DNA of 49,655 nucleotides, taken from positions 1 to 49,655 of the forward strand of contig CAZCCC010000004.1 of NCBI GenBank assembly GCA_964497245.1, read 5' to 3'. This stretch comes from CAZCCC01 sp964497245. Its GTDB lineage: Bacteria > Patescibacteriota > Patescibacteriia > Buchananbacterales > UBA6539. Shown here piece by piece: positions 24,284 through 33,447 of the stretch (position 1 is the first letter of the stretch; each line of letters starts with the position of its first letter). A program made the position numbers and the translations under genes. The notes beneath the pieces were generated by a model. It saw nothing but the letters and a program-made list of their open reading frames with translations, searched no databases and was not told where the DNA came from.

Positions 24284-25607
24284 ATATATTTTTTATCTTT
24301 TTATATTTTTTTTGCCATGGCAGACCAGATTGATTTGGTGGGATGCTTATTTGAATGATTATGTTTGGGAATATGGGAGATTTAGTTTATATGGAACGCA
24401 GCTGATTTTTTTTACATTAATGTTTTTTTATGTCATTTGGCTTTTTCGAGAAAAAAAAATCAGGCGAATTAATTTTAATAATTTTTGTAAAAAAATTATA
24501 AAGCCGGATGTTTTGACTTATTGGCTTGTGGTTTTGTTTACTTTAATTGGAGGATTTTCAGTAATTTGGGCGCTTAATGCTCAGCTGGCATATTATAATT
24601 GGATAGTTCTTCTTTTTGGAATAAGCCTTTTTTCGTTTGTTGTTATATTCGATTTTCGTTTTGAAAATATAGCTTTAGTTTGGGTTGGTTCAAGTATTGT
24701 TCAAGGCGTTTTTGCGATTTGGCAGTTTTTTTCGCAATATGTTTTTGCAAATAAATGGTTAGGGCTTGCCGAGCATTTGCCAATTGTTAAAGGTTCAATA
24801 ATTTTGCAAACATATTCCGAACGTTGGCTTAGGTCATATGGTAGTTTGCCTCATCCCAATATGCTTGGTGGCTTTTTGGCGATAGGAATTTTTTTTATGT
24901 TTTATTTGGCATTTTTTGGAAGGACTTCTTTTCAGCGAAAGTTTGTATTGGTCGGAGCTTTAACAATTGTGCCGGGATTATTTTTTAGTTTTTGTCGTTC
25001 GGCAATGCTTGCTTTAGTAATATCTTTTGTTTTTCTGGCAATTTGGATTTTTAGACAAAATAACAAAGAGTATAAAAAAATCTTTTTTCAGCTTTCCATT
25101 ATTATTTTTTTAGTCGTTTCTGTTTTAAGCTGGAATATGCTTGATCCTGTTTTAACAAGGATTATAAGTAATAAACCTCTTGAAACTCATTCCATTGAAG
25201 AAAGAATGCTTTTTCAAGGACAGTCAGTTAATCTAATAAAAGACAATTGGCTCATTGGACAGGGGATTGGAAATTATACCTTGGCGATTTTTCAAAAAAT
25301 AAATGCCACTTGGCCCGGTTATTATTATCAACCTGTTCATAATATATATCTTTTGATTTTTGCTGAAGTTGGTGTTTTTGGATTTTTAATTTTTCTTTTA
25401 ATCATTTTTTTATTATTTGCCCAATTTTTTTATTTTACAAGAGCAGAAAGCGTTGATTTTAGGTTTAAACAGCTTATTTTATTTTTAATGTTTATCTCAA
25501 CTTTAATAATAAGTTTTTTTGATCATTATTTTTGGACACTTTATTTTGGAATGATTATATTTTGGCTAATTTTAGGTTTAAATTTAAAATATTTGAAAAA
25601 AATATAA
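24258..25607 (+). CDS. O-antigen ligase/polymerase family protein
   Basis: This 449-residue protein has about twelve transmembrane helices and the Wzy_C features of the O-antigen ligase family: SLPHPNMLGGFLA, FSFCRSAMLA and, in the long periplasmic loop, LIGQGIGNY...YYQPVHNIYLLIFAEVG. The conserved Arg and His residues of the active loop are present. In organisms without LPS such proteins polymerise or attach surface polysaccharides, or glycosylate pilins. The start overlaps the preceding gene by 26 nt. Confidence 0.82.
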   Translation: MKGLEKTIEYIFYLFIFFLPWQTRLIWWDAYLNDYVWEYGRFSLYGTQLIFFTLMFFYVIWLFREKKIRRINFNNFCKKIIKPDVLTYWLVVLFTLIGGFSVIWALNAQLAYYNWIVLLFGISLFSFVVIFDFRFENIALVWVGSSIVQGVFAIWQFFSQYVFANKWLGLAEHLPIVKGSIILQTYSERWLRSYGSLPHPNMLGGFLAIGIFFMFYLAFFGRTSFQRKFVLVGALTIVPGLFFSFCRSAMLALVISFVFLAIWIFRQNNKEYKKIFFQLSIIIFLVVSVLSWNMLDPVLTRIISNKPLETHSIEERMLFQGQSVNLIKDNWLIGQGIGNYTLAIFQKINATWPGYYYQPVHNIYLLIFAEVGVFGFLIFLLIIFLLFAQFFYFTRAESVDFRFKQLILFLMFISTLIISFFDHYFWTLYFGMIIFWLILGLNLKYLKKI

Positions 25608-25637
25608 TTTAGAATTTTTCTTTTTTACCACTTATTC

Positions 25638-25681
25638 TTGACACCTCTTGACAGGTGTTTTAAAATATTTTAACCTATAAT
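25638..25681 (+). promoter_or_regulatory. groES-groEL promoter region
   Basis: Two TTGACA hexamers (25638, 25648) precede TAACCT (25671-25676, 17 nt from the second) and TATAAT (25676-25681). Which pair is used is uncertain. ACACCT and AGGTGT at 25641-25658 form a small inverted repeat. Confidence 0.5.
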
Positions 25682-25686
25682 ATGTA

Positions 25687-25713
25687 CTAGCACTTTTAAT
25701 ATTAGAGTGCTAA
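25687..25713 (+). promoter_or_regulatory. CIRCE operator (HrcA site)
   Basis: CTAGCACTT, a 9-nt spacer and GAGTGCTAA match the CIRCE inverted repeat TTAGCACTC-N9-GAGTGCTAA with a perfect right arm and two changes in the left arm. It lies between the promoter and groES, the standard position for repression by HrcA. Confidence 0.9.
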
Positions 25714-25795
25714 TTAAGACTTAATTATTAATAATTTTGCATTGATTTTCCGCTAACTAATTAGCAAAAAAAATCAGGCGAAAAAATAAAAAAAT

Positions 25796-26071
25796 ATGAA
25801 ACTAAAACCATTAGGAAACCGAGTAGTGGTTGAACCTTTAACTGAAGAGGAAACCACAAAATCAGGAATTGTTTTACCTGATACTGTAGACAAAGAAAAA
25901 AAAGCCGAAGGCAAAATTTTGGCAATTGGTGATGGTGATAAAATTACCAAACTTGGATTAAAAGTAGGTGATAAAGTAATTTTTGGCAAGTATGCGGGTG
26001 AAGAAGTCAAGGTCGATAAAGTGGAATACAAAATTTTATCAGACGAAGACGTTTTAGCAGTAATAGAATAA
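25796..26071 (+). CDS. groES: Co-chaperonin GroES
   Basis: This 91-residue GroES is of normal length. It opens LKPLGNRVVVEP, carries the mobile-loop region (TTKSGIVLPDT) that binds GroEL, and ends DEDVLAVIE. It forms the heptameric lid of the chaperonin chamber. It is the first gene of the CIRCE-controlled operon, 73 nt before groEL. Confidence 0.97.
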   Translation: MKLKPLGNRVVVEPLTEEETTKSGIVLPDTVDKEKKAEGKILAIGDGDKITKLGLKVGDKVIFGKYAGEEVKVDKVEYKILSDEDVLAVIE

Positions 26072-26144
26072 ATTTTTAATTTACAATTTAATTATTGTAA
26101 ATTTAATGTAAATTAATAATTAAAATTTAAAATTAATTAAATTT

Positions 26145-27803
26145 ATGGCTAAACAAATACTATTCAATGAAAAAGCGAGAGCGGCTGTTAAAAAAGGAAT
26201 TGATCAAGTCGCTGACGCGGTAAAAGTAAGCTTAGGTCCAAAAGGCAGAAATGTGGTTTTGGACAAGGGTTTTGGTTCTCCGGTTGTAACTAACGACGGA
26301 GTAACTATTGCCAAAGAAATAGAACTTGAAGACAAATTTGAGAATGTCGGAGCTTCACTAATCAAAGAAGTTGCCGAAAAAACAAATGATGTTGCCGGCG
26401 ACGGAACAACCACGGCGACTGTTTTAGCCCAGGCATTTGTAGAAGAAGGGTTAAAAAATGTAGCAGCCGGAACTGATCCGGTAGCTTTAAAGAGTGGCAT
26501 TCAAAAAACCGTTGAGGTGGCAATTTTAGGGTTGAAAAAAATTACCAAGCCGGTTAATGACCAGAAAGAAGTTGCTCAAGTTGCCACCATATCCTCATTA
26601 GATCCACAGGTCGGCCAAATGATTGCTGATGTAATGGAAGAAGTTGGTAAGGACGGTGTAGTTACAGTTGAAGAGGGTCAAAAATTTGGTTTGGAAAAAG
26701 AAGTTGTAAAAGGAATGCGCTTTGATAAGGGTTATGTTTCACCTTATATGATCACCAATGCTGAAAGAATGGAGGCTGAATTTGAAGATCCTTACATATT
26801 GATTACCGACCAGAAAATTTCTTCTGTGCAAGATATTTTACCGCTTTTAGAGAAGGTGGCCCAAAGTGGAAAAAAAGAAATGGTGATTATTGCCGATGAA
26901 ATTGAAGGTGAAGCTTTGGCAACTTTTGTAGTCAATAAACTCCGCGGAACTTTCAATGTTTTAGGAATAAAAGCTCCTGGATTTGGTGACCGCAGGAAAG
27001 AGATGCTTAATGATATCGCAGTCTTAACCGGTGGACAAGTCATTTCTGAAGATTTGGGATTAAAACTTGAGAAAGCGGAATTTGAGAGTCTGGGTCAGGC
27101 CAGGAGAGTTGTCTCAACAAAAGAAAATACAACAATTATTGATGGCAAAGGCGATCAAAATAAAATTGAAGCAAGAGTTTCTCAAATAAGAAAAGAACTG
27201 GAGAATACTGATTCTGAATTTGATCGGGAAAAACTTCAAGAAAGATTGGCCAAACTCTCAGGTGGGGTAGGAGTAATTAAAGTTGGTGCTGCAACCGAGA
27301 CTGAGATGAAGGAAAAGAAATTTAAAATTGAAGATGCATTAAATGCCACTAAAGCCGCAGTTGCCGAAGGGATTGTTCCCGGCGGTGGCGCTGCTTTGGT
27401 AAAAATTGCCAATGCTTTGAATGATCTACTGAAGGAACAGGGGGTTGAATTAACTGATGATGAAAAAGTTGGTGCAAAAATTGTTCAACAATCTTTAACT
27501 GCACCATTGCGCCAGATTGCCGCCAATGCCGGAATAAAAGATATATCATTAATTTTAAATGATATAAAAGATATTAATGATGCAAATTCGGGTTATGATT
27601 TTAATACAGCCCAAAAGGTTGATATGCTTAAAGCCGGAATTGTTGATCCGATGAAGGTAACAAGGACTGCATTGGAAAATGCTTCTTCAATCGCTTCAAC
27701 TATAATTACCATGGAAACAGTTATTACTGACTTGCCGGAAAAAGAAGACAAGCATAATCATGGTGGCGGAATGCCGGGAATGGGCGGAATGGGCATGATG
27801 TAA
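26145..27803 (+). CDS. groEL: Chaperonin GroEL
   Basis: This 552-residue GroEL is of normal length. It has VSLGPKGRNVVLDK near the N-terminus, the ATP-site motif GDGTTTATVLAQA, apical-domain sequence EGMRF-type (here KGMRFDKGYVSPY), AAVAEGIVPGGGAAL, and the Gly-Gly-Met tail (GGMPGMGGMGMM) that projects into the cavity. It folds cytoplasmic proteins with GroES and ATP. It is followed by a strong terminator. Confidence 0.98.
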   Translation: MAKQILFNEKARAAVKKGIDQVADAVKVSLGPKGRNVVLDKGFGSPVVTNDGVTIAKEIELEDKFENVGASLIKEVAEKTNDVAGDGTTTATVLAQAFVEEGLKNVAAGTDPVALKSGIQKTVEVAILGLKKITKPVNDQKEVAQVATISSLDPQVGQMIADVMEEVGKDGVVTVEEGQKFGLEKEVVKGMRFDKGYVSPYMITNAERMEAEFEDPYILITDQKISSVQDILPLLEKVAQSGKKEMVIIADEIEGEALATFVVNKLRGTFNVLGIKAPGFGDRRKEMLNDIAVLTGGQVISEDLGLKLEKAEFESLGQARRVVSTKENTTIIDGKGDQNKIEARVSQIRKELENTDSEFDREKLQERLAKLSGGVGVIKVGAATETEMKEKKFKIEDALNATKAAVAEGIVPGGGAALVKIANALNDLLKEQGVELTDDEKVGAKIVQQSLTAPLRQIAANAGIKDISLILNDIKDINDANSGYDFNTAQKVDMLKAGIVDPMKVTRTALENASSIASTIITMETVITDLPEKEDKHNHGGGMPGMGGMGMM

Positions 27804-27845
27804 ATCTACGAAATACGAATTATTACGAATATACGAATAAAGGAA

Positions 27846-27871
27846 GCCGGGGTTTTACCCCGGCCCTTTTA
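27846..27871 (+). terminator. Terminator of groES-groEL
   Basis: GCCGGGG and CCCCGGC form a 7-bp GC stem with a 5-nt loop, followed by CCTTTTATT. Confidence 0.85.
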
Positions 27872-27931
27872 TTCTAAGTTTGACTTTTTTAGGGTAAATG
27901 TTAATATATTGATTGAAGGTTAAATAAATTT

Positions 27932-28408
27932 ATGTCAGAACAAGAAACAAATAAAGAACAAATCGCTTTTGAAGAAAAAAGAATGGCTGAAATTTTAAGG
28001 CAAATTTACCCTGATTTTAATAATGATTTTAGTCAAGAACAGAAAAATCAAGCTATTGAGGAGAGAAAAAGACAAAATGAAATAATAGAAAAAGTTCGAC
28101 AGATCAGAGCTGAGATTTTAGGTATTCAAGGAGATAATATTGATCTTGATGGTTATGACATGCTTGAGAAGTTTATTAGAAATCTTCCGGCTGAGGTGGG
28201 AATTAAACCCGAAGCTGAATCGGCCGATCAAGGCATATTTTTAGATAAAAAAAGAGAGTTAAATGATTTAGAAAAGTGCGAGATATTTCATTGGATAAAA
28301 GGTAGCACTCCGCCTTTTTATGTTGATCGCTTTGATTTGCCAGACGGTTTAATTGAATTGAAGTTTGAGGAATTATATAAACAATATCAGCAGAGAAAAA
28401 AAGATTAA
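27932..28408 (+). CDS. Hypothetical soluble protein
   Basis: This 158-residue charged protein has no membrane segment. The N-terminal half (residues 1-65) is rich in Glu, Lys and Gln and likely a long helix or coiled coil. The C-terminal half contains a more globular part (EIFHWIKGSTPPFYVDRFDLPDG). I recognise no family. It is a single gene flanked by the groEL terminator and its own hairpin. Confidence 0.6.
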   Translation: MSEQETNKEQIAFEEKRMAEILRQIYPDFNNDFSQEQKNQAIEERKRQNEIIEKVRQIRAEILGIQGDNIDLDGYDMLEKFIRNLPAEVGIKPEAESADQGIFLDKKRELNDLEKCEIFHWIKGSTPPFYVDRFDLPDGLIELKFEELYKQYQQRKKD

Positions 28409-28458
28409 AATTTATAGGAGTATTTAAGGTATATAATATTACATTTAAATAAAAACTG

Positions 28459-28484
28459 CCTAGATTATTTATCTGGGTTTTTTG
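28459..28484 (+). terminator. Terminator hairpin
   Basis: CCTAGA pairs with TCTGGG around a 7-nt loop, then TTTTTTG. The stem is short. Confidence 0.5.
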
Positions 28485-28486
28485 TT

Positions 28487-28515
28487 TTGTTTTAAATTGT
28501 TTTTTATGTTATAAT
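28487..28515 (+). promoter_or_regulatory. Promoter of the DUF4870 gene
   Basis: TTGTTT (28487-28492), a 17-nt spacer ending TGT and TATAAT (28510-28515) form an extended -10 promoter 32 nt before the ATG. Confidence 0.5.
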
Positions 28516-28547
28516 AATTCAAGAATTAATTACTAACTATAAAATTT

Positions 28548-28877
28548 ATGGCAGAAACAAAACAACAAATTAATCCATCGGAGAAAAAAGTTTGGGCCGC
28601 AGTCGGTTATCTTTGGATTTTAAGCTTAGTGGTTTTGGCAGCGAGAAAAGACAATGAGTTCGTTAGATTTCATGCAAGTCAAGGGTTTTTCCTTTTTGTC
28701 GTCTCAACAATCCTTTGGTTCATTCCGGTTATTGGTTGGTTGCTAAATATTTTAATTGGCGTTGTAGCAATAGTTGGAATTATAAAGGCAATTCAGGGTG
28801 AAAAATGGGAATTGCCTGTAGTCGGCCAAATGGCAAAAAATTTGGGTAGCTGGGTTATTAAAACTCTTAAACTCTAG
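28548..28877 (+). CDS. DUF4870 family membrane protein
   Basis: This 109-residue protein fits DUF4870: SEKKVWAAVGYLWILSLV, then the hallmark NEFVRFHASQGFFLF, and two further helices with a WFIPVIGWLLN turn. It has three to four membrane helices. The function is unknown. It sits 62 nt before the pyruvate kinase ATG and may be on the same transcript. Confidence 0.88.
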   Translation: MAETKQQINPSEKKVWAAVGYLWILSLVVLAARKDNEFVRFHASQGFFLFVVSTILWFIPVIGWLLNILIGVVAIVGIIKAIQGEKWELPVVGQMAKNLGSWVIKTLKL

Positions 28878-28939
28878 GATTTTAATAAATAAATTTGACA
28901 GATTCAGCTTATTGGCTGGATGTTGGATTAGTTATATTT

Positions 28940-30430
28940 ATGAAACGTACTAAAATCGTTTGCACGATTGGGCCGGCTTCGGAAACTAAAACTAAAATTG
29001 AACAGATGATTAAGTCAGGTCTTAATGTTGCTAGACTTAATTTTTCTCATGGTTCTTATAAACACCATGAAATGCTTATAAAAAACATCAGAGATATTTC
29101 CAGAAAATTAAAAAGTCCGGTGGCAATTATGCAAGATCTTCAGGGACCAAGAATAAGAATAGGCAATTTAGCAAAAGAGGGAATTAAGGTTGAAAAAAAT
29201 CAGAAAATTTCCCTTGTTCCCGAGCGCTATAAAGTGTCGCTTAAAGATGTGTTAACATTTATTCCAATTCAATATTCCGAACTTTATAAAGATGTAAGGC
29301 CGGGAGATCCGATTTTAATTGATGACGCAAAAATTGAGCTAAAGGTTTTAAAAATAACCGGCAAGGCGATTTTATGCGAAGTAATAATAGGTGACGTAAT
29401 AAATTCTAATAAGGGAATGAATTTTCCCAAAACTGAAATAAGTACTCCTGCAATTACTAAAAAAGACAAAGAAGATTTGGAATTTGGTTTAAGGCAGGAA
29501 GTTGATTTTATTGCCTTGTCTTTTGTTAAAAGTGCAAAAGATATTATTGATTTAAGAAAAGAGATTTTTAGGATTGAAAGAAAATTAGGCCGAAAGATTA
29601 AAGTTTCTAAGGAAAAAACCAGCTATAATGTCGGCCCGAAAACTTTGACAAAAATTATTGCCAAAATTGAAAGGCCGAAAGCGGTTTCCAATTTTGAAGA
29701 AATTTTAAGCGCTTCTGACGGAATAATGGTTGCCCGAGGCGATTTGGGGCTGGAAATACCTTTGCAGGATCTTCCATTAATTCAAAAACGGATAGTCAGG
29801 CGCTGTGTCCAAGAAGCTAAGCCGGTTATTGTCGCAACCCAGATGCTTGATTCAATGATTCGCTATCCGGTGCCAACCAGAGCGGAAGTATCTGATGTCG
29901 CAAATGCTATTTTGGACGGAACTGATGCGATAATGCTTTCGGGTGAAACTGCCACCGGAAAATACCCGTTAAAAGCGGTTCAGGTGATGAGTAAAATTGC
30001 CGCTGAAATGGAAGAAACAGAAATGGATGAACATGAAAAAATTGAAGATGAATTAAAAACAAAGAAAAGCGGGATTACTGAAAATATAAGTTATGCTTCA
30101 CAAAATATTGCTGAAGAAATTAAAGCAAAATACATAATCTGTGCCACAACTTCGGGCTTTACCGCAAGGGCAATTGCAAAATACCGTTCAAATATTCCGA
30201 TAATTGCAGTAACTCTTTATCAAAAAACCCAAAATCAGCTTTGTTTGACTTGGGGAGTGAAATCACATTGTTTGCCCTCATTTAAAAGCTTTAATGATTT
30301 AATAAAAAAGATAAGGGAAATATTAAAATCGGAAAAGTTGGTTAAACAAGGAGATAAAATTTTAATTTCCGCCAGCTACCCTTTTAGCTATCACGGTAAG
30401 ACTAATTTAATTAAAGTGGAAATTATTTAA
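28940..30430 (+). CDS. pyk: Pyruvate kinase
   Basis: A 496-residue enzyme converting PEP and ADP to pyruvate and ATP. Motifs: KIVCTIGPAS, NFSHG, MQDLQGPRIRIG, the catalytic loop SDGIMVARGDLGLEIP, ATQMLDSM, and SGETATGKYP. The C-terminal allosteric domain is present (ICATTSGFTARAIAKYRSN). The frame is open to a TTG at 28895, but ATG 28940 places the family-typical MKRTKIVCTIGP at the N-terminus, so I start there. It is followed 31 nt later by PEP synthase, the opposing reaction. Confidence 0.95.
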   Translation: MKRTKIVCTIGPASETKTKIEQMIKSGLNVARLNFSHGSYKHHEMLIKNIRDISRKLKSPVAIMQDLQGPRIRIGNLAKEGIKVEKNQKISLVPERYKVSLKDVLTFIPIQYSELYKDVRPGDPILIDDAKIELKVLKITGKAILCEVIIGDVINSNKGMNFPKTEISTPAITKKDKEDLEFGLRQEVDFIALSFVKSAKDIIDLRKEIFRIERKLGRKIKVSKEKTSYNVGPKTLTKIIAKIERPKAVSNFEEILSASDGIMVARGDLGLEIPLQDLPLIQKRIVRRCVQEAKPVIVATQMLDSMIRYPVPTRAEVSDVANAILDGTDAIMLSGETATGKYPLKAVQVMSKIAAEMEETEMDEHEKIEDELKTKKSGITENISYASQNIAEEIKAKYIICATTSGFTARAIAKYRSNIPIIAVTLYQKTQNQLCLTWGVKSHCLPSFKSFNDLIKKIREILKSEKLVKQGDKILISASYPFSYHGKTNLIKVEII

Positions 30431-30461
30431 TATATTATTAATTTTGATTTAGGGCTAAAAT

Positions 30462-32852
30462 ATGCTGTTCAAAAAAAATTTTATTTATTGGTTTAAAGAA
30501 CTGACCAATAAAGATGTTCCAATAGTGGGTGGAAAAAATGCTTCTTTAGGGGAGATGTATCAAAAGCTTTCTTCTCAAGGTATCAGCGTCCCAAATGGCT
30601 TTGCGATTACCGCTCAAGCCTATTTTTATTTATTGGAAAAATCAGGTATTCAAAGATCAATTAAAAATATTTTATCCGACTTGGACACAAAAGATATTAA
30701 AAAATTGATTTCTAAAAGCAGTAAAGTCAGAGAGCTTATTTTGAAAGCCGAGTTTCCAAAAGAATTAACTTCGCAGATAGTTAAAGCCTACGAGAGAATG
30801 GAAACTCAATATGGAAAAAGAGTTGATGTTGCTGTCAGAAGTTCGGCAACTGCCGAAGATTTACCCGATGCTTCTTTTGCCGGCCAGCAGGAAACTTTTT
30901 TAAATATTAGGGGAAAAGAAGATCTTATAGAAGCTTGCCGCAAATGTATGGCCTCGCTTTTTACCAGCCGGGCAATTTCTTACCGGCAAGACAAAGGTTT
31001 TGATCATTTTAAAGTTGGCCTTTCGGTCGGGGTGCAAAAAATGGTCAGATCTGATAAAGGAAGTTCGGGTGTTATGTTTACTATTGATACTGAAACCGGA
31101 TTCAATGATGTGGTTTTAATTGACAGTTCATGGGGACTTGGTGAAAATATTGTCCAAGGTAAAGTGACTCCAGATGAGTTTTATGTTTTCAAACCGACTT
31201 TAAGTGAAGGCTACAAGTCTATAATATCCAAAAAATTAGGAAGCAAGCTGCTTAAGATGATTTATACCAAAAAAGTTGGTAACCCGGTAAAGAATATTAA
31301 GACTACAAAATCAGAAAGGCAAAAATTTTCAATAAGCGACAAAGACGTTTTAAAATTAGCCAAATGGGCTGTGATAATTGAAAAGCATTACAAAAGACCA
31401 ATGGATATAGAATGGGCTAAAGACGGAATAAACAATAAACTTTATATCGTTCAGGCAAGACCTGAAACGGTTCAAGGGGCAAAACAAACTTCGGTTTTAG
31501 AGGAATATTATTTAAAAAAAAGAGGCAAGGTAATAGTTACCGGCTCTCCGGTAGGCAATAAAATATCAAGCGGCAAAGTAAATATAATTAAGGACGCGTC
31601 AGAAATTAATAAATTCAAAGAAGGTGAAATTTTAGTTACTGATATGACGGATCCGGACTGGGAGCCGATTATGAAAATTGCTTCAGGCATTATTACCAAC
31701 AAGGGAGGCAGAACTTGCCATGCGGCAATTGTTTCAAGAGAAATGGGTATTGCCTGCATTGTTGGAACAGAAGAAGCCACTCAGAAAATTAAAAAAGGGC
31801 AATCAGTCACTATTTCTTGCAGCGAAGGTGAAACCGGCTATGTTTATGAAGGCAGCTTTCCTTTTGAGATAAAAAAAACAAACTTGAAAAAATTAACGCG
31901 GCCAAAGACAAAGGTAATGATGAATATTGGTCAACCGGATATTGCATTTTCTTCTTCAATGATTCCCAATGATGGAGTTGGTTTGGCTAGAGTTGAGTTT
32001 TTGATTATTGAGGCAATTAAGGTTCATCCTTTAGCCTTGATTAATTTTAACAAACTTAAAGATAAAAAAGCGAAGAAGAAAATTTCAGAAATTACTTTTG
32101 GTTATAAAGACAAAAAACAATATTTTGTTGACAAAATGGCGGAAGGGGTCAGTCAAATTGCCGCTGGTTTTTATCCTAAAGACGTGATTGTCCGTCTTTC
32201 CGATTTCAAATCAAACGAATATGCCAATTTGGTAGGAGGACAAGAATTTGAACCAAAAGAATCAAATCCAATGATTGGCTGGCGCGGAGCCTCCCGCTAC
32301 TATTCGGAAAAATATAAACCGGCGTTTATTTTAGAATGCAAAGCGATACAAAAGGCACGTGATGACATGGGGCTAAAAAATATAAAAGTGATGATTCCTT
32401 TTTGTCGGACAGTGGAAGAAGGAAAAAAAGTCATTGAAGTAATGGAGAGAGCCGGTTTGAAAAGGGGAGTTGATGGTCTTGAAGTTTATGTAATGTGTGA
32501 GATTCCTTCAAATGTAATTTTAGCCGAGGAATTTGCCAAAATTTTTGATGGGTTTTCAATTGGTTCCAATGACTTAACCCAGTTGGTTCTCGGAGTTGAC
32601 CGCGATTCAGAGTTGGTAGCCAATATTTCCGATGAGCGCAATGAAGCGGTTAAAAAAATGATTATTCAAGTTATAAAAACAGCCAAAAAAAATCGCAAAA
32701 AAATCGGAATTTGCGGTCAAGCGCCTTCTGATTTTCCTGATTTTGCCAGATTTTTAGTCAGGCAAAAAATTGACAGTATCTCACTGACTCCTGATACCGT
32801 AATGAAAACGACTTTGGCAATTATATCTGAAGAAAAAAAGTTAAAAAAATAG
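30462..32852 (+). CDS. ppsA: Phosphoenolpyruvate synthase
   Basis: A 796-residue PEP synthase (pyruvate, water dikinase) that turns pyruvate plus ATP into PEP, AMP and phosphate. The N-terminal ATP-grasp part has VGGKNASLGEMY and VRSSATAEDLPDASFAGQ. The swivelling domain carries phospho-His420 in GGRTCHAAIVSREMG. The C-terminal PEP-binding barrel shows GSNDLTQLVLGVDRDS and the catalytic Cys in GICGQAPSD. It is full length and complete. With the adjacent pyk it would set the direction of carbon flow at the PEP/pyruvate node. Confidence 0.96.
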   Translation: MLFKKNFIYWFKELTNKDVPIVGGKNASLGEMYQKLSSQGISVPNGFAITAQAYFYLLEKSGIQRSIKNILSDLDTKDIKKLISKSSKVRELILKAEFPKELTSQIVKAYERMETQYGKRVDVAVRSSATAEDLPDASFAGQQETFLNIRGKEDLIEACRKCMASLFTSRAISYRQDKGFDHFKVGLSVGVQKMVRSDKGSSGVMFTIDTETGFNDVVLIDSSWGLGENIVQGKVTPDEFYVFKPTLSEGYKSIISKKLGSKLLKMIYTKKVGNPVKNIKTTKSERQKFSISDKDVLKLAKWAVIIEKHYKRPMDIEWAKDGINNKLYIVQARPETVQGAKQTSVLEEYYLKKRGKVIVTGSPVGNKISSGKVNIIKDASEINKFKEGEILVTDMTDPDWEPIMKIASGIITNKGGRTCHAAIVSREMGIACIVGTEEATQKIKKGQSVTISCSEGETGYVYEGSFPFEIKKTNLKKLTRPKTKVMMNIGQPDIAFSSSMIPNDGVGLARVEFLIIEAIKVHPLALINFNKLKDKKAKKKISEITFGYKDKKQYFVDKMAEGVSQIAAGFYPKDVIVRLSDFKSNEYANLVGGQEFEPKESNPMIGWRGASRYYSEKYKPAFILECKAIQKARDDMGLKNIKVMIPFCRTVEEGKKVIEVMERAGLKRGVDGLEVYVMCEIPSNVILAEEFAKIFDGFSIGSNDLTQLVLGVDRDSELVANISDERNEAVKKMIIQVIKTAKKNRKKIGICGQAPSDFPDFARFLVRQKIDSISLTPDTVMKTTLAIISEEKKLKK

Positions 32853-32894
32853 AAAATATTTACAATTTTCAATTGTCAATTTTTAATTTAATTT

Positions 32895-32928
32895 AAACAG
32901 ACCCAATCTAGGCAGGGTTTGTTTTTTT
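32895..32928 (+). terminator. Terminator of pyk-ppsA
   Basis: AAACAGACCC pairs with GGGTTTGTTT, followed by TTTT. It lies 43 nt after the ppsA stop. Confidence 0.75.
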
Positions 32929-32975
32929 ATAAAGAAATATTTTCAGAATAAAATATTTAGCATTTAATTTCTAAT

Positions 32976-33024
32976 TTGACAATTTATAAAAAATATGGCA
33001 TCATGATATTTTATCGCTCTTTGG
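32976..33024 (+). promoter_or_regulatory. Promoter and boxA-like motif of the 33105 gene
   Basis: TTGACA (32976-32981), a 17-nt spacer and CATCAT (32999-33004) form a fair promoter. CGCTCTTTGG follows at 33015-33024, close to a boxA. The leader is about 95 nt and ends with AAGGAGAG before ATG 33105. Confidence 0.5.
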
Positions 33025-33104
33025 ATTAATCCTTTTGCTTTTTAGTTATTTTTCGCAAGGTGCGGAAAAGGGCAAGGGATTTAACAAATGAAGGAGAGTT
33101 TTTT

Positions 33105-33320
33105 ATGAAGAAACTAGTCGTTATGTATACCGACGAAGATGGCCAACAGCGGGAAGTTGTCTGCCAAGACAAAAAGCAATTGCGCCAAGTACAAGATGGC
33201 CTCAGAGTTTCCCGGATTCATTTCCGAACAAAAGCTGCCAGTATTAACGGCAACGGCAATGGAAGGTGTAAAGGCCATAAAGGCAGACAGCATCCGGTAA
33301 GGATGGCTTTCAGTCGGTAA
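33105..33320 (+). CDS. Small basic hypothetical protein
   Basis: This 71-residue protein opens MKKLVVMYTDEDGQQREVV, a beta-hairpin-like start, and becomes very basic and glycine/asparagine-rich (SINGNGNGRCKGHKGRQH), which suggests nucleic-acid or polyanion binding. The frame is open to 33060, but a strong AAGGAGAG 6 nt before ATG 33105 decides the start. I recognise no family. It has its own promoter and terminator, and its leader resembles those of the envelope cluster. Confidence 0.65.
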   Translation: MKKLVVMYTDEDGQQREVVCQDKKQLRQVQDGLRVSRIHFRTKAASINGNGNGRCKGHKGRQHPVRMAFSR

Positions 33321-33343
33321 TACAACGACATTTTAAAGAATTT

Positions 33344-33378
33344 AGCCCTGATTCAGCAATGATGAAGGGCGTTTTTTT
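33344..33378 (+). terminator. Terminator of the small basic protein gene
   Basis: GCCCT and AGGGC form a short stem with a 17-nt loop, followed by GTTTTTTT. Confidence 0.6.
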
Positions 33379-33447
33379 ATAAGCTAAACTATGCTAATAT
33401 TAAGTTAGAAAAAATAATGCAAATTTAAAAAATTAATAATAGAAATA

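Noticed and set aside
28895..28939. TTG start for pyruvate kinase
   Set aside because: The ATG at 28940 begins exactly at the family-typical N-terminus, and the upstream codons do not resemble pyruvate kinase.
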